Below are positions 1 through 8,904 of a DNA stretch of 64,000 nt, piece by piece (the first letter of the stretch is position 1; each line of letters begins with the position of its first letter). The stretch lies in the NCBI GenBank assembly GCA_022451485.1, contig JAKUQS010000003.1, positions 146,265-210,264 of the forward strand, given 5' to 3'. The position numbers and the translations under genes are program-made. The notes beneath the pieces were generated by a model. It was not told the origin of the DNA. It saw only the letters and a list, made by a program, of their open reading frames with translations, and made no database searches. Source of the DNA: Gammaproteobacteria bacterium. Lineage in GTDB: Bacteria > Pseudomonadota > Gammaproteobacteria > Arenicellales > UBA868.

Positions 1-2267
1 ACCTCCAATTCTGGCCACTCTGTCTGTAGCCAACGTTCCAACCAATTCAATACGTGCGCAGCCCCACCCGTCGTCGTGGTCATGAGATAACGGTATTCCG
101 ACAGCCGTGACGTCACACCATCGTCCATCACCATACCGTCTTCGCCAAGCATCAGACCATAGCGACAGCGCCCAACCGACAATGACTTCCAGGCGTTGGT
201 GTAGATACGGTCCAGCAATTCGGCCGCATCACGACCGGTAATCTCAATCTTGCCAAGCGTCGACGCGTCGAGGATGCCTACGCCCTGACGAGTGGCCAGA
301 CACTCCCGGGACACCGCCTTTTCCCTATCCTCGCCAGGAAGCGGGTAGTACCACGGCCTTTTCCACTGACCGACGTCTTCGAAGACCGCTCCATTCTCAA
401 CATGCCACTCGTGCATCGGTGTCCGTCGAATCGGATCGAACAGGGTCTCGCCTACCGCACGGCCGGCGATTGCTCCAAAAGTAACCGGCGTGTAATTGGG
501 TCGGTAGGTCGTGGTACCGAGCGCACCCGGACTCTGACCCAGCGCATCGGCCAGTATCGCCATGCCATTAACGTTACCGAGCTTGCCCTGGTCGGTCCCA
601 AACCCCAGAGCGGTATAGCGCTTAACGTGTTCAATTGAACGATAGCCCTCGCGCGCGGCCAGACGAATATCGGCCTCGGTTGTGTCATTCTGATAATCGA
701 CAAATTTCTTACCGCTTGGCATCACTCGATCGCCTGGAATACTCCACAACGCTCGCAGCGGTGCCTCATTGTGCTGCGCCGTACTTGGTGTATCCATAGT
801 GACAGGATCAATGCCCACCTGACGAAGTGCCTCCGATGCCACCTCCACTGCCCTGACCAGGCAAAGAGCTAGGTCAAATTCTCCCGCGCATGCCCCAGTA
901 GAACGCTCCGCTTGCACAGAAACTCCTGGCAAAAAGCAGGCGTTCGCCTCGTGAAAAACAGGCCGCCCACCTGACTGTGCATGAAGGTGGCAAGTTGGAT
1001 TCCAGCCACCGGACATGGCCAGAATATCGCACTCAATCGCGCCCTTATGCGAAACCACACTTCGCCCATCAGCCGAGAGACGGCTGATATTGATTCCCTT
1101 CACACCGCGAAAACCTGATTTGACGGCAGTCACCGCGTGTCCGAGGTAAACCGGCACACCGGCGGACCGCGCCGCATCAGCCGCCGCCGACACGCCATCC
1201 TCTCGAAGATCAACAACACCTTTTACAACCACTCCTGCATCAATCGCATCGTGCACCACGCGATAAGCAGAATCATTATTGGTAAAAATGACTAACGATC
1301 GACCTGGCACAGCCGCATACCGCCTCATGTAAACGGAAACAGCCGACGCCAACATCACTCCCGGTCGATCGTTGTCCGCAAACACCAAAGGGCGTTCGAT
1401 CGCCCCGGTCGCGAGAACCACCTGCTTTGCACGAACACGCCACATCCGTTCTCTCGACATCAAAGACGCCGGGTTAGACAGGTGATGGGTACGCCTTTCA
1501 TTGATGACCAGAAAATTGTGGTCGTGATAACCAGTGACAGTACTTCTAGAGAGCAGCATCACTTCAGGCCATTTTTCCAGAGCCTCGACCATCTTCTGAA
1601 CCCAATTGCCAGCGGCCATTCCACCGACCTCAATGCCTGTACCCAGCAAGCCACCACCAAACTCTGACTGCTCATCGGCCACAATCACTCGAGCACCAGA
1701 ACGTGCCGCCGTTAATGCGGCCATCAATCCTGAAGGGCCAGCGCCCACCACGAGCACATCGCAATGAATATTGCGCTTGTCATAGGTATCCGGATCGGAT
1801 GCGTCAGGGGCGCGACCTAGACCCGCCATCTGGCGGATACGGTGCTCATAACGCTTCCAGAAGGAGCGCGGCCACATGAACGTCTTGTAATAAAAGCCAG
1901 CCGGTAACAGGCCGCTGATCAGGTCGTTAATGGCATAAATATCGAGATCCACGCAGGGCCAACCATTGACCGAATGAGCCTTGAGCCCCTCATAGAGTTC
2001 CACCTGTGTCGCTCGCAACCCCGGCACTGTCTTGCGCCCTTCGCCTACCTGGAAAATAGCGTTCGGTTCTTCAGCCCCAACTCCAACAATGCCCCGTGGC
2101 CGGTGATACTTGAAACTCCGCGCCACCGTACGAATACCATTGGCGATCAATGCGGATGCCAAGGTGTCACCCTCGTATCCAGTCAGCGCCCGACCGTTGA
2201 AGAAAAATCTGATGGGCCGCGATCGATTGATACGCCCGCCAGTCGCTAGACGCCAACGCTGACTCAA
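1..2267 (-). CDS. soxA: Sarcosine oxidase alpha subunit, C-terminus cut by the window edge
   Basis: Large subunit of heterotetrameric sarcosine oxidase, which oxidatively demethylates sarcosine to glycine and passes the methyl group to tetrahydrofolate. About 755 codons are present of a family length near 1000; the rest lies left of position 1. The N-terminus has the 2Fe-2S-ferredoxin-like fold of the family, then a dinucleotide-binding GAGPSG motif near residue 155 and a long pyridine-nucleotide oxidoreductase region. The last part in the window belongs to the aminomethyltransferase (GCV_T) domain that binds folate. The start is TTG at 2265-2267, overlapping the soxD stop by 4 bases, with an AGGAGG ribosome site 7 bases upstream. 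No ATG fits this position. The overlap implies translational coupling in soxBDA. soxG is expected to the left but is not visible. Confidence 0.95.
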   Translation of the reverse strand, partial: MSQRWRLATGGRINRSRPIRFFFNGRALTGYEGDTLASALIANGIRTVARSFKYHRPRGIVGVGAEEPNAIFQVGEGRKTVPGLRATQVELYEGLKAHSVNGWPCVDLDIYAINDLISGLLPAGFYYKTFMWPRSFWKRYEHRIRQMAGLGRAPDASDPDTYDKRNIHCDVLVVGAGPSGLMAALTAARSGARVIVADEQSEFGGGLLGTGIEVGGMAAGNWVQKMVEALEKWPEVMLLSRSTVTGYHDHNFLVINERRTHHLSNPASLMSRERMWRVRAKQVVLATGAIERPLVFADNDRPGVMLASAVSVYMRRYAAVPGRSLVIFTNNDSAYRVVHDAIDAGVVVKGVVDLREDGVSAAADAARSAGVPVYLGHAVTAVKSGFRGVKGINISRLSADGRSVVSHKGAIECDILAMSGGWNPTCHLHAQSGGRPVFHEANACFLPGVSVQAERSTGACAGEFDLALCLVRAVEVASEALRQVGIDPVTMDTPSTAQHNEAPLRALWSIPGDRVMPSGKKFVDYQNDTTEADIRLAAREGYRSIEHVKRYTALGFGTDQGKLGNVNGMAILADALGQSPGALGTTTYRPNYTPVTFGAIAGRAVGETLFDPIRRTPMHEWHVENGAVFEDVGQWKRPWYYPLPGEDREKAVSRECLATRQGVGILDASTLGKIEITGRDAAELLDRIYTNAWKSLSVGRCRYGLMLGEDGMVMDDGVTSRLSEYRYLMTTTTGGAAHVLNWLERWLQTEWPELE

Positions 2268-2548
2268 CGGACATCCTCCTCCGGCGGAATCGCACCCATC
2301 TGGTAATAGGCTTTGATCCTGCTCGTCACGGTGTCGCGGACCGCATTAAACCAACGCCGACAACCCGCCGTGTGGCACCACTGCTCGCGATGCCAACCTT
2401 TTGGGTTTTCGCGATTAAACAGATAATCACCCCATTCCTGATCCGACAAATCAGCAGGCGTTTTCGGCCGGGCGATATGCGCTTCACCACCATAGCTGAA
2501 CTCACTCTGATCGCAAGCACCGCACCAAGGACACTCAATCTGAAGCAT
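2264..2548 (-). CDS. soxD: Sarcosine oxidase delta subunit
   Basis: Small zinc-binding subunit of heterotetrameric sarcosine oxidase, 94 residues, the usual size. Likely zinc ligands are visible as Cys6 and Cys9 (CPWC) and, near the C-terminus, His59 and Cys63. The conserved block GGEAHIARP follows the first pair. It lies between soxB (45 bases upstream) and soxA (4-base overlap), the standard order. The subunit is structural and has no catalytic motif. Confidence 0.95.
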   Translation of the reverse strand: MLQIECPWCGACDQSEFSYGGEAHIARPKTPADLSDQEWGDYLFNRENPKGWHREQWCHTAGCRRWFNAVRDTVTSRIKAYYQMGAIPPEEDVR

Positions 2549-2593
2549 CTCACCACCATCCTGTGAATTTTTCAGGCGTAAAGGCCATAACCA

Positions 2594-3847
2594 CTAATGC
2601 GCGACCCCCGCCGCTCCATGCTCATCAATCAAGGCGCCTGTATAAAAACGCTCCAACGAAAAGGCAGCATTAAGCGAATGTGGCTCATCCTTCGCCACGG
2701 TGTGTGCAAAAACCCAGCCTGATCCAGGCGTTGCCTTGAATCCTCCCGTTCCCCAACCGCAGTTGAAATAGAGCCCTCGAACCGGTGTCTTACCGATGAT
2801 GGGGCACGCATCAGGACACACATCGACAATCCCACCCCACTGACGCAACATGCGGACCCGACTAAATGAAGGAAACAACGTCACAATCGCTGCGATATTG
2901 CCTTCGATAATGCCGTAGCTTCCACGCTGGCCGTAACCGGTATACGCGTCAATGCCCGCACCGATAACCAGTTCTCCTTTGTCCGATTGGCTGATATAAC
3001 CATGCACGGCATTAGACATAATGACCGTATCCAAGACCGGCTTTAACGGCTCAGAAACCAGCGCCTGAAGCGGATGACTCTCGATCGGCAACCGCAGGCC
3101 TGCCATCGCCGCCATCACGCTGGAGTGTCCCGCTGCGACCACTCCGACTTTTGCTGTTCTAATCGGCCCACGACTGGTTTCAAGCGCTGTGACCGCCCCA
3201 TCGACCTGTCGTATGCCAGTGACCTCACAATTCTGAATGATATCGACCCCGAGCTGATCGGCTGCACGAGCAAAACCCCAGGCAACCGCGTCGTGTCGCG
3301 CGACACCACCACGGGGCTGAAAGGAGGCACCCAAAATCGGATAACGGGCACTCGGCCCGACATCGATGGCCGGCACTCGCCGCTTGATGTCCATAGGCGT
3401 CAGGACTTCGCTGTCAATGCCGTTGAGACGGTTCGCGCTTGACCGTCGCACAATGTCCCGCATGTCCTGCAGCGTGTGCCCAAGATTCATTACGCCGCGC
3501 TGACTAAACATAACGTTGTAATTCAATTCCTGGCTCAGACCTTCCCACAACTGGAGTGATTTCTCATACAGATGTGCGGCTTCATCCCACAGGTAATTCG
3601 ACCGAACGATGGTCGTGTTGCGGCCGGTGTTGCCACCACCAATCCAACCCTTTTCAACAACCGCAATGCGTCCAACGTCAAAATTACGCGCCAGATAGTA
3701 GGCGCTTGCAAGCCCATGACCACCACCGCCGACGATGACCACATCGTATTCGGGTTGTGGCTCCGGGCTGCGCCATGCCTCCCGCCAGTTCTCATGATGA
3801 CTTAGCGCATTGCGGGCCAGGCTGAATATGGAGTAGCGTTTGGTCAC
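2594..3847 (-). CDS. soxB: Sarcosine oxidase beta subunit
   Basis: FAD/FMN-containing subunit that carries the sarcosine-oxidising active site. The 417 residues match the family length. A Rossmann FAD motif [10 protein letters not shown] lies at about residues 40-49. His185, in GGVARHDAV, corresponds to the histidine that covalently holds FMN in characterised enzymes. The N-terminal RYSIFSL block is typical of SoxB and fixes the start at a GTG codon, although no strong ribosome site precedes it. It is the first of the sox genes on this strand and lies 52 bases downstream of glyA, so the four genes probably form one transcript. Cytoplasmic. Confidence 0.96.
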   Translation of the reverse strand: MTKRYSIFSLARNALSHHENWREAWRSPEPQPEYDVVIVGGGGHGLASAYYLARNFDVGRIAVVEKGWIGGGNTGRNTTIVRSNYLWDEAAHLYEKSLQLWEGLSQELNYNVMFSQRGVMNLGHTLQDMRDIVRRSSANRLNGIDSEVLTPMDIKRRVPAIDVGPSARYPILGASFQPRGGVARHDAVAWGFARAADQLGVDIIQNCEVTGIRQVDGAVTALETSRGPIRTAKVGVVAAGHSSVMAAMAGLRLPIESHPLQALVSEPLKPVLDTVIMSNAVHGYISQSDKGELVIGAGIDAYTGYGQRGSYGIIEGNIAAIVTLFPSFSRVRMLRQWGGIVDVCPDACPIIGKTPVRGLYFNCGWGTGGFKATPGSGWVFAHTVAKDEPHSLNAAFSLERFYTGALIDEHGAAGVAH

Positions 3848-3899
3848 CTGTCACTCTGGCTCACTGGTGCAATCACAAAAGAAACTCACACGAAACACG

Positions 3900-5159
3900 T
3901 CAGCTTGAACGATACACAGGGTATCGAGCGCAAAGCGCTTTAACTTGCTCGCGTACAGCGTCGACTACAGACTCGTCCCCAAGACAGTCCAATACATCTG
4001 CAATCCAGTTAGCCACCATTTTCATTTCGGCTTCCTTGAATCCGCGCGTCGTACTGGCGGGTGACCCTAAGCGGAGTCCACTGGTGACAAAAGGTGAACG
4101 CGGATCATTGGGAACCGCGTTTTTATTCACCGTAATGTTGGCGCGCCCTAGCGCCGCATCAGCATCTTTACCAGTGATATCCTTATCAATGAGATCGAGC
4201 AGAAACAGGTGGTTGTCAGTACCGCCGGACACAATCTGGTAACCCCGCTCGACGAGTGCGTCAGCCATTGCTCGCGCATTATCGAGCACCTGTTGCTGGT
4301 AGGCTTTAAAAGAAGGTTCTAGCGCTTCCTTGAAAGCAACGGCTTTACCCGCTATCGCATGCATCAAGGGGCCTCCTTGAGTGCCTGGAAAAACAAGTGA
4401 AGACAATTTCTTCTCAACCGTCGAGTTGGACCTCGCCAAGATCATACCCCCACGGGCTCCACGCAACGTCTTGTGGGTTGTCGTTGTGGTGACATCTGCA
4501 ATCTGTACCGGACTCGGGTAAAGACCCACTGCGACCAATCCCGCTACATGTGCCATGTCGACCACCAGATACGCATTCACAGAATCAGCGATATCCCGAA
4601 ACCGCTGCCAATCAACGACTCGACTGTAGGCTGAAAACCCCGCCATGATCATGCGTGGCCGATGCTCGTGGGCTAAGGAATCAACCTGCTCATAATCGAT
4701 TTCTCCGCCGCTATCGTCGAGACCATACTGAACAGCCTGATACAACTTGCCTGAGAAATTGACAGCAGCGCCATGCGTGAGATGCCCACCGTGAGCAAGA
4801 CTCATACCGAGAACTGTGTCACCCGGATCAAGCAGCGCCATATAAACTGCCGCATTAGCACCCGAGCCGGAGTGCGGCTGAACATTGACATAAGTGGCAT
4901 CAAACAACTGCTTTGCGCGATCAATAGCAAGCTGCTCAGCAATGTCGACGAACTCGCAACCCCCGTAATAACGCTTACCCGGATAACCTTCCGCGTATTT
5001 ATTCGTCAGTACTGATCCCTGCGCTTCCAACACTCTGGGGCTAGTGTAGTTTTCTGACGCAATCAATTCGACATGCTCTTCCTGTCGCTGACACTCACCC
5101 TGGATAGCATCCCACAGCTCGTCATCAAAACCTTTTATCCGATCAGATACGTAAAACAT
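3900..5159 (-). CDS. glyA: Serine hydroxymethyltransferase
   Basis: PLP enzyme interconverting serine plus tetrahydrofolate with glycine plus 5,10-methylene-tetrahydrofolate. The 419 residues match the family. The PLP lysine lies in [14 protein letters not shown] (about Lys230). The folate/substrate region ELIASENY and the glycine-rich KRYYGG block are intact. An upstream in-frame TTG exists, but the ATG at 5157-5159 has an AGGGA site 6 bases before it and is preferred. Placed directly before soxBDA, it fits a sarcosine-catabolic role, since sarcosine oxidase yields glycine and methylene-THF that GlyA converts to serine. It may be a dedicated copy or the only copy; the window cannot tell. Confidence 0.96.
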   Translation of the reverse strand: MFYVSDRIKGFDDELWDAIQGECQRQEEHVELIASENYTSPRVLEAQGSVLTNKYAEGYPGKRYYGGCEFVDIAEQLAIDRAKQLFDATYVNVQPHSGSGANAAVYMALLDPGDTVLGMSLAHGGHLTHGAAVNFSGKLYQAVQYGLDDSGGEIDYEQVDSLAHEHRPRMIMAGFSAYSRVVDWQRFRDIADSVNAYLVVDMAHVAGLVAVGLYPSPVQIADVTTTTTHKTLRGARGGMILARSNSTVEKKLSSLVFPGTQGGPLMHAIAGKAVAFKEALEPSFKAYQQQVLDNARAMADALVERGYQIVSGGTDNHLFLLDLIDKDITGKDADAALGRANITVNKNAVPNDPRSPFVTSGLRLGSPASTTRGFKEAEMKMVANWIADVLDCLGDESVVDAVREQVKALCARYPVYRSS

Positions 5160-5333
5160 AAACAATCCCTATACGAAAATTTGAAAACCCGCTTCCCCAC
5201 ACGACGCGTTATTTAGGATTCGCGCCATCGATAAGGTAAAACCCTTTCTATCTTGTCGCGTGTAGTCGGGACGACCCGTCCTTATCTTGGCACGACGTGC
5301 GTTCCAACAATTCATCTTTACGAACGCCGCATC

Positions 5334-6950
5334 TTAAACCTTGCCATCCTCCGCGCATGCCACCGGGGTTTCTTTTGCCTGCCTCGAAACAGCAAGGTCA
5401 AGATGCTGACAGGCCCATTCTCTTAATTCCTGAATTCGTCGAACACGAGAGCTTTCTAACTTAACAGGCAACTGACGGAGGGCTGCCCGCACGTCACCAA
5501 CTTCTTGGTAAGAACCGTGCACAACCGTATACCAGGTTTTACCATGCTCTTGAGTTCGAAAATAATGCACTTCATCAGCAAACTCGTGTGACCGAATGAA
5601 TTGCCGCACCAATACCTCACTGGTGGCGCTAAAAAGCTCGATGGTGTATCGACTGTTATTCTCAGAAAATAGCCACTCATAGGTGTTTGACTGAATCGAC
5701 CGAAGGCGTCGACTCACAATACTCTCACCTTTCGTTGAATCACGAATAGGTGCACCCGCATCAGTTATTGCCTTTCGGTTTGTAACGTCCGACGTCGCTT
5801 GGGGCAACGGCACAGCAACGTTGTCCCGCAATGTCACGGTTGTTACGTATCCAGACAAAGGGGCTTCTGGAGTACTCGCTTGGGTGACATCGATTGTGGC
5901 GACGTCCGCAGCCGCGACCGCCGGCTTGTGTGCGGTGGTCTTCACCGGAGCATCATTAACACGCCATTCGGCCTCCAAGTAACCCTCCGCTTCAGTTGCT
6001 GCCACCAACCCCAAAGCTTCTACCCAACCTCCTATCTCTTTCGGAGCCTGAATCTGTGCCCACCCTGCTCGCCAGTCAAGAATATCTAGCGACACACCCG
6101 GCTCAATTTCACCCACAACAAGCGATGCATCGCCTGGCGAAACTTCGGCAAACACCTTGACCTTTTCTTCCGCACGCCAGCCGCCAGTGCTGTCCCCACT
6201 TAGCTGTGTCCCATCGAGCCACAGTCTAAAACCCTGACCCACAAGTACCTTGGCCCACCCCGATCGGCGCTCGACTAACTGCACCAGTGCACCGGAGGGC
6301 AGCCGATCGACAATAGGAGAAAGGCGGTTAAACGACGCATGGACGTGAAGCGGCGAGGCCCCTACTCTGAAATACACGGTAGGGCTATTTTGTGAAGTGG
6401 CCGCACCTTGCTCCTCCAAACTCTTCAACAACCGTGTAGCCTGAGCATGGCCCTGCCCAGCCGCAGCTTTTAGCCATATGATGGCTTCGGCGCGATCTTT
6501 TGGGAGACCGATGCCGTAAAGACAAGCCCGGCCCAATCCATACTGCGCATCCGCATTACCGCCATCGGCGGCAAGACGCCACCAGCCAAGCGCCCTGGCC
6601 AGATCTTTGGGGGCTCCGACACCAGAAAGATGGGCAACCCCAATACGATACTGTGCTTCCGTATGTCCTAACTCTGCGGCATGAGTAAGCCAGTACGCCG
6701 CCTCACGCGAATTTTTCACCACACCTTTTCCACTACCGAACATCAGTCCGACACGAAACTGTGCTTCCGTATCACCGTCATAAGCACGTGGCAACCAGAT
6801 CTCAAGTGCCTTTTGAAAGTTACCTGCGGCAAACGCATCCTCTGCATCATCCGTGAACGCCGGATACGACATGACACCCAATCCGAGACCTATCAAAACC
6901 AGCAGAATAAAACGCCCGATGCACGAAGTCCGCGCTGCAGCGCTTAACAC
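5334..6950 (-). CDS. Envelope protein with SEL1 repeats, SH3-like segments and a SPOR-like domain
   Basis: Unnamed 538-residue protein. A hydrophobic segment at about residues 13-28 is a signal peptide or signal anchor. Three SEL1-type repeats follow (roughly 58-93, 94-129 and 130-166), each with the AQxxxG and AxxWxxxAAxxG pattern. Residues about 190-315 contain two segments that look like bacterial SH3 domains (GWAKV, GWAQI). A low-complexity linker leads to residues 434-500, which resemble a SPOR domain (YTIELFSA, then WYTVVHGSY). SPOR domains bind denuded glycan strands at division sites, so a periplasmic peptidoglycan-associated role is inferred. The start codon is GTG, and a start closer to the hydrophobic segment is possible. 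It lies upstream of glyA on the same strand, 174 bases away. Confidence 0.75.
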   Translation of the reverse strand: MLSAAARTSCIGRFILLVLIGLGLGVMSYPAFTDDAEDAFAAGNFQKALEIWLPRAYDGDTEAQFRVGLMFGSGKGVVKNSREAAYWLTHAAELGHTEAQYRIGVAHLSGVGAPKDLARALGWWRLAADGGNADAQYGLGRACLYGIGLPKDRAEAIIWLKAAAGQGHAQATRLLKSLEEQGAATSQNSPTVYFRVGASPLHVHASFNRLSPIVDRLPSGALVQLVERRSGWAKVLVGQGFRLWLDGTQLSGDSTGGWRAEEKVKVFAEVSPGDASLVVGEIEPGVSLDILDWRAGWAQIQAPKEIGGWVEALGLVAATEAEGYLEAEWRVNDAPVKTTAHKPAVAAADVATIDVTQASTPEAPLSGYVTTVTLRDNVAVPLPQATSDVTNRKAITDAGAPIRDSTKGESIVSRRLRSIQSNTYEWLFSENNSRYTIELFSATSEVLVRQFIRSHEFADEVHYFRTQEHGKTWYTVVHGSYQEVGDVRAALRQLPVKLESSRVRRIQELREWACQHLDLAVSRQAKETPVACAEDGKV

Positions 6951-7028
6951 GCGGGCAACCCATGAAATGATTCGATCATTACAACCATCCCGTCGGTAAG
7001 AACGCCCGAATTATAGCGACCATCTGTT

Positions 7029-7754
7029 TCAATCGGATGTCTGTTCACGCCACGCTCGCAGAGTGTCCAATGAACGCCGGCCATGATAAGCGAGCTGATT
7101 CTCGTCGTAACGCCAATCCTGTCCAACAGGACAGGCGAGTCGGGCGAGACACCGATCTGCACAAGACGAGGCGGATTCCAGCCGATACGAAACGCAACGA
7201 TCCAGGGCAAAGGACTTTTCCAATCGTACTGCAACTGCTGGGCACGCGCTTCGGCACGGTTTTTCCACGCATCGATCACACGGTGAGCCTTGCGAAGCCA
7301 GCGGCACCGTCTCCTGTAACGGACTATCCAGAGCAAACAATGCCCGGTACGCGAACCAAGTTCCAAACCCCGTGTTGATACCCATTCCGAGGGGTGACAC
7401 GTGACTCCAACCGGCAAACATACCGAGCTGCTGCAAGGGCACCGGTAGCGAACCCGGATAAAGCATCTCTACCTCCCCGCCACCCCAATACTCGCTTACC
7501 ACACGACCAGCGGCATTTACCGAAAACGTATCCAATGGATGATCGCTATCCGTCAAATCACCGCCGGACTGTCGCCACAAAAGACGACCCCCAGCGCCCA
7601 ACATCACAAACCGGCGGGTCGATTCGAGGCTCACCCCGCAGTCCTCCATGGACTGCCGAAGCCGCTGCGGCCATTGGTCCGCCCGCATCACGGCCTGCAG
7701 GTTGAATCCCTGCGTTGCAAGCCACTCATGTCCGCGCTGCTGAGATCGGTTCAT
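7029..7754 (-). CDS. Probable 4Fe-4S protein related to the QueG ferredoxin module
   Basis: 241 residues, not assigned to a named family. The C-terminal third has eight cysteines in two groups. Cys159, 162, 167 and 171 (CDRC, then C, then CP) and Cys187, 198, 202 and 208 suffice for two [4Fe-4S] clusters. The segment RCVSYRLE after the first group resembles RCISYLTIE of epoxyqueuosine reductase (QueG), but the cobalamin-binding N-terminal domain of QueG is not recognisable and the protein is much shorter. A redox role is inferred; the substrate is unknown. It is divergent from the glycerophosphodiesterase gene, with 105 bases between the starts. Confidence 0.65.
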   Translation of the reverse strand: MNRSQQRGHEWLATQGFNLQAVMRADQWPQRLRQSMEDCGVSLESTRRFVMLGAGGRLLWRQSGGDLTDSDHPLDTFSVNAAGRVVSEYWGGGEVEMLYPGSLPVPLQQLGMFAGWSHVSPLGMGINTGFGTWFAYRALFALDSPLQETVPLASQGSPCDRCVEKPCRSACPAVAVRLEKSFALDRCVSYRLESASSCADRCLARLACPVGQDWRYDENQLAYHGRRSLDTLRAWREQTSD

Positions 7755-7859
7755 GGGTTCATTACTCTGAAATGCACAATAGCGTCAATACACCCGGTAT
7801 TAATGCCACCCGACGAGGTACCCTCTTGTGGCCTACATTTTACGTGTATCGTGTGTTCC

Positions 7860-8801
7860 ATGAACTCCCCACTTCAACCACGCATCCTGATCCATGGCCA
7901 TCGCGGTGCACGTGGACTCGCTCCAGAGAATACTCTGGCAGGTTTTACCTGCGCGCTTAAGGTGGGCGTCGACGCACTGGAACTCGATCTTCGAATGAGC
8001 GCAGATGGAAAAATCGTCATTCACCACGACAGAAAGCTGAACCCTGACCTGACACGCATCAAAACAGGCGCTTGGCTCACCTCCCCCACCAAATCGATTG
8101 ATCACTATACATTTGAAGCACTTCAGCAATTCGATATGGGTTGTGCCCGACCTGGATCATCCATTATTAAACGTTTTCCCTATCAGACCGCTCGGGATGG
8201 GCAAACCATTCCTGATCTTGCGATGCTTCGTAACCGGGTAGCGCCTGCACTCGATGACGGTTTATTCCTCAATCTTGAGATTAAATCTGATCCGTTAAAA
8301 CCAAAACAAGGACCAACACCGACAGAGTGGGCAACCACCCTGGTTGATGAACTCAACACTCTCGGCCTGATTAATCAATGCTGGGTCCAGTCTTTTGACT
8401 GGCGAGTGCTTCGCCAGATTCATGCATTAACGGACAAACTACCCACTGGATTTCTGACCAGCACACAACCAGACTTCGACACCGTCACTGCGCATGCAAA
8501 CGGCGCCTCCCCTTGGCTTGATGGTTACGATCCAGCGCAAAACAGTCATAGCCTGCCACGGGCCGTCGCCGCAGCAGGTGGGCATTACTGGGGACCGTGC
8601 TTTCAAGACATTACCCATTCGCTGGTCAGCGAGGCCCAATCGTTGGGACTTGAAGTTCACACCTGGACTGTGAATGAAATCATGCATATCGAGACCATGA
8701 TGGATTATGCGGTCGATGGGATCATCAGTGACTACCCAGACCGAGTCCGCACGGTACTTGCTAAGAGGCAATACATTTTGCCGAGAGTGTTTGGAAGCTA
8801 G
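7860..8801 (+). CDS. Glycerophosphodiester phosphodiesterase family protein
   Basis: Hydrolyses glycerophosphodiesters to glycerol-3-phosphate plus an alcohol. The family signature HGHRGARGLAPENT lies near the N-terminus, followed by ELDLRMSADG and the HHD metal/catalytic cluster. NLEIKSDP supplies a further conserved acidic residue, and the C-terminal VHTWTVN and DGIISDYPD blocks are typical. The frame stays open upstream to 7539, but that part shows no homology, and the ATG at 7860 gives a 313-residue protein of normal length. No signal peptide is visible, so it is probably cytoplasmic. Downstream is an acyl-CoA ligase 103 bases away on the same strand. Confidence 0.88.
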   Translation: MNSPLQPRILIHGHRGARGLAPENTLAGFTCALKVGVDALELDLRMSADGKIVIHHDRKLNPDLTRIKTGAWLTSPTKSIDHYTFEALQQFDMGCARPGSSIIKRFPYQTARDGQTIPDLAMLRNRVAPALDDGLFLNLEIKSDPLKPKQGPTPTEWATTLVDELNTLGLINQCWVQSFDWRVLRQIHALTDKLPTGFLTSTQPDFDTVTAHANGASPWLDGYDPAQNSHSLPRAVAAAGGHYWGPCFQDITHSLVSEAQSLGLEVHTWTVNEIMHIETMMDYAVDGIISDYPDRVRTVLAKRQYILPRVFGS

Positions 8802-8904
8802 CATCGGCTGGCAACCGCCGTCATTTATCTATAATGTCACTGTAGTCAAATAAGCCGGTGCATCGTGTATCCAACAGAACGATACGATAAAAAGGAGAAT
8901 TGCT

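Noticed and set aside
5160..5333. Possible glycine or folate riboswitch before glyA
   Set aside because: No tandem aptamer or conserved folate-riboswitch core could be recognised; only a small hairpin (GGACG-ACC-CGTCC, 5269-5281) is present.
7539..7859. N-terminal extension of the glycerophosphodiesterase
   Set aside because: It would run antisense through the 4Fe-4S protein gene and shows no homology; the ATG at 7860 gives a normal-length enzyme.
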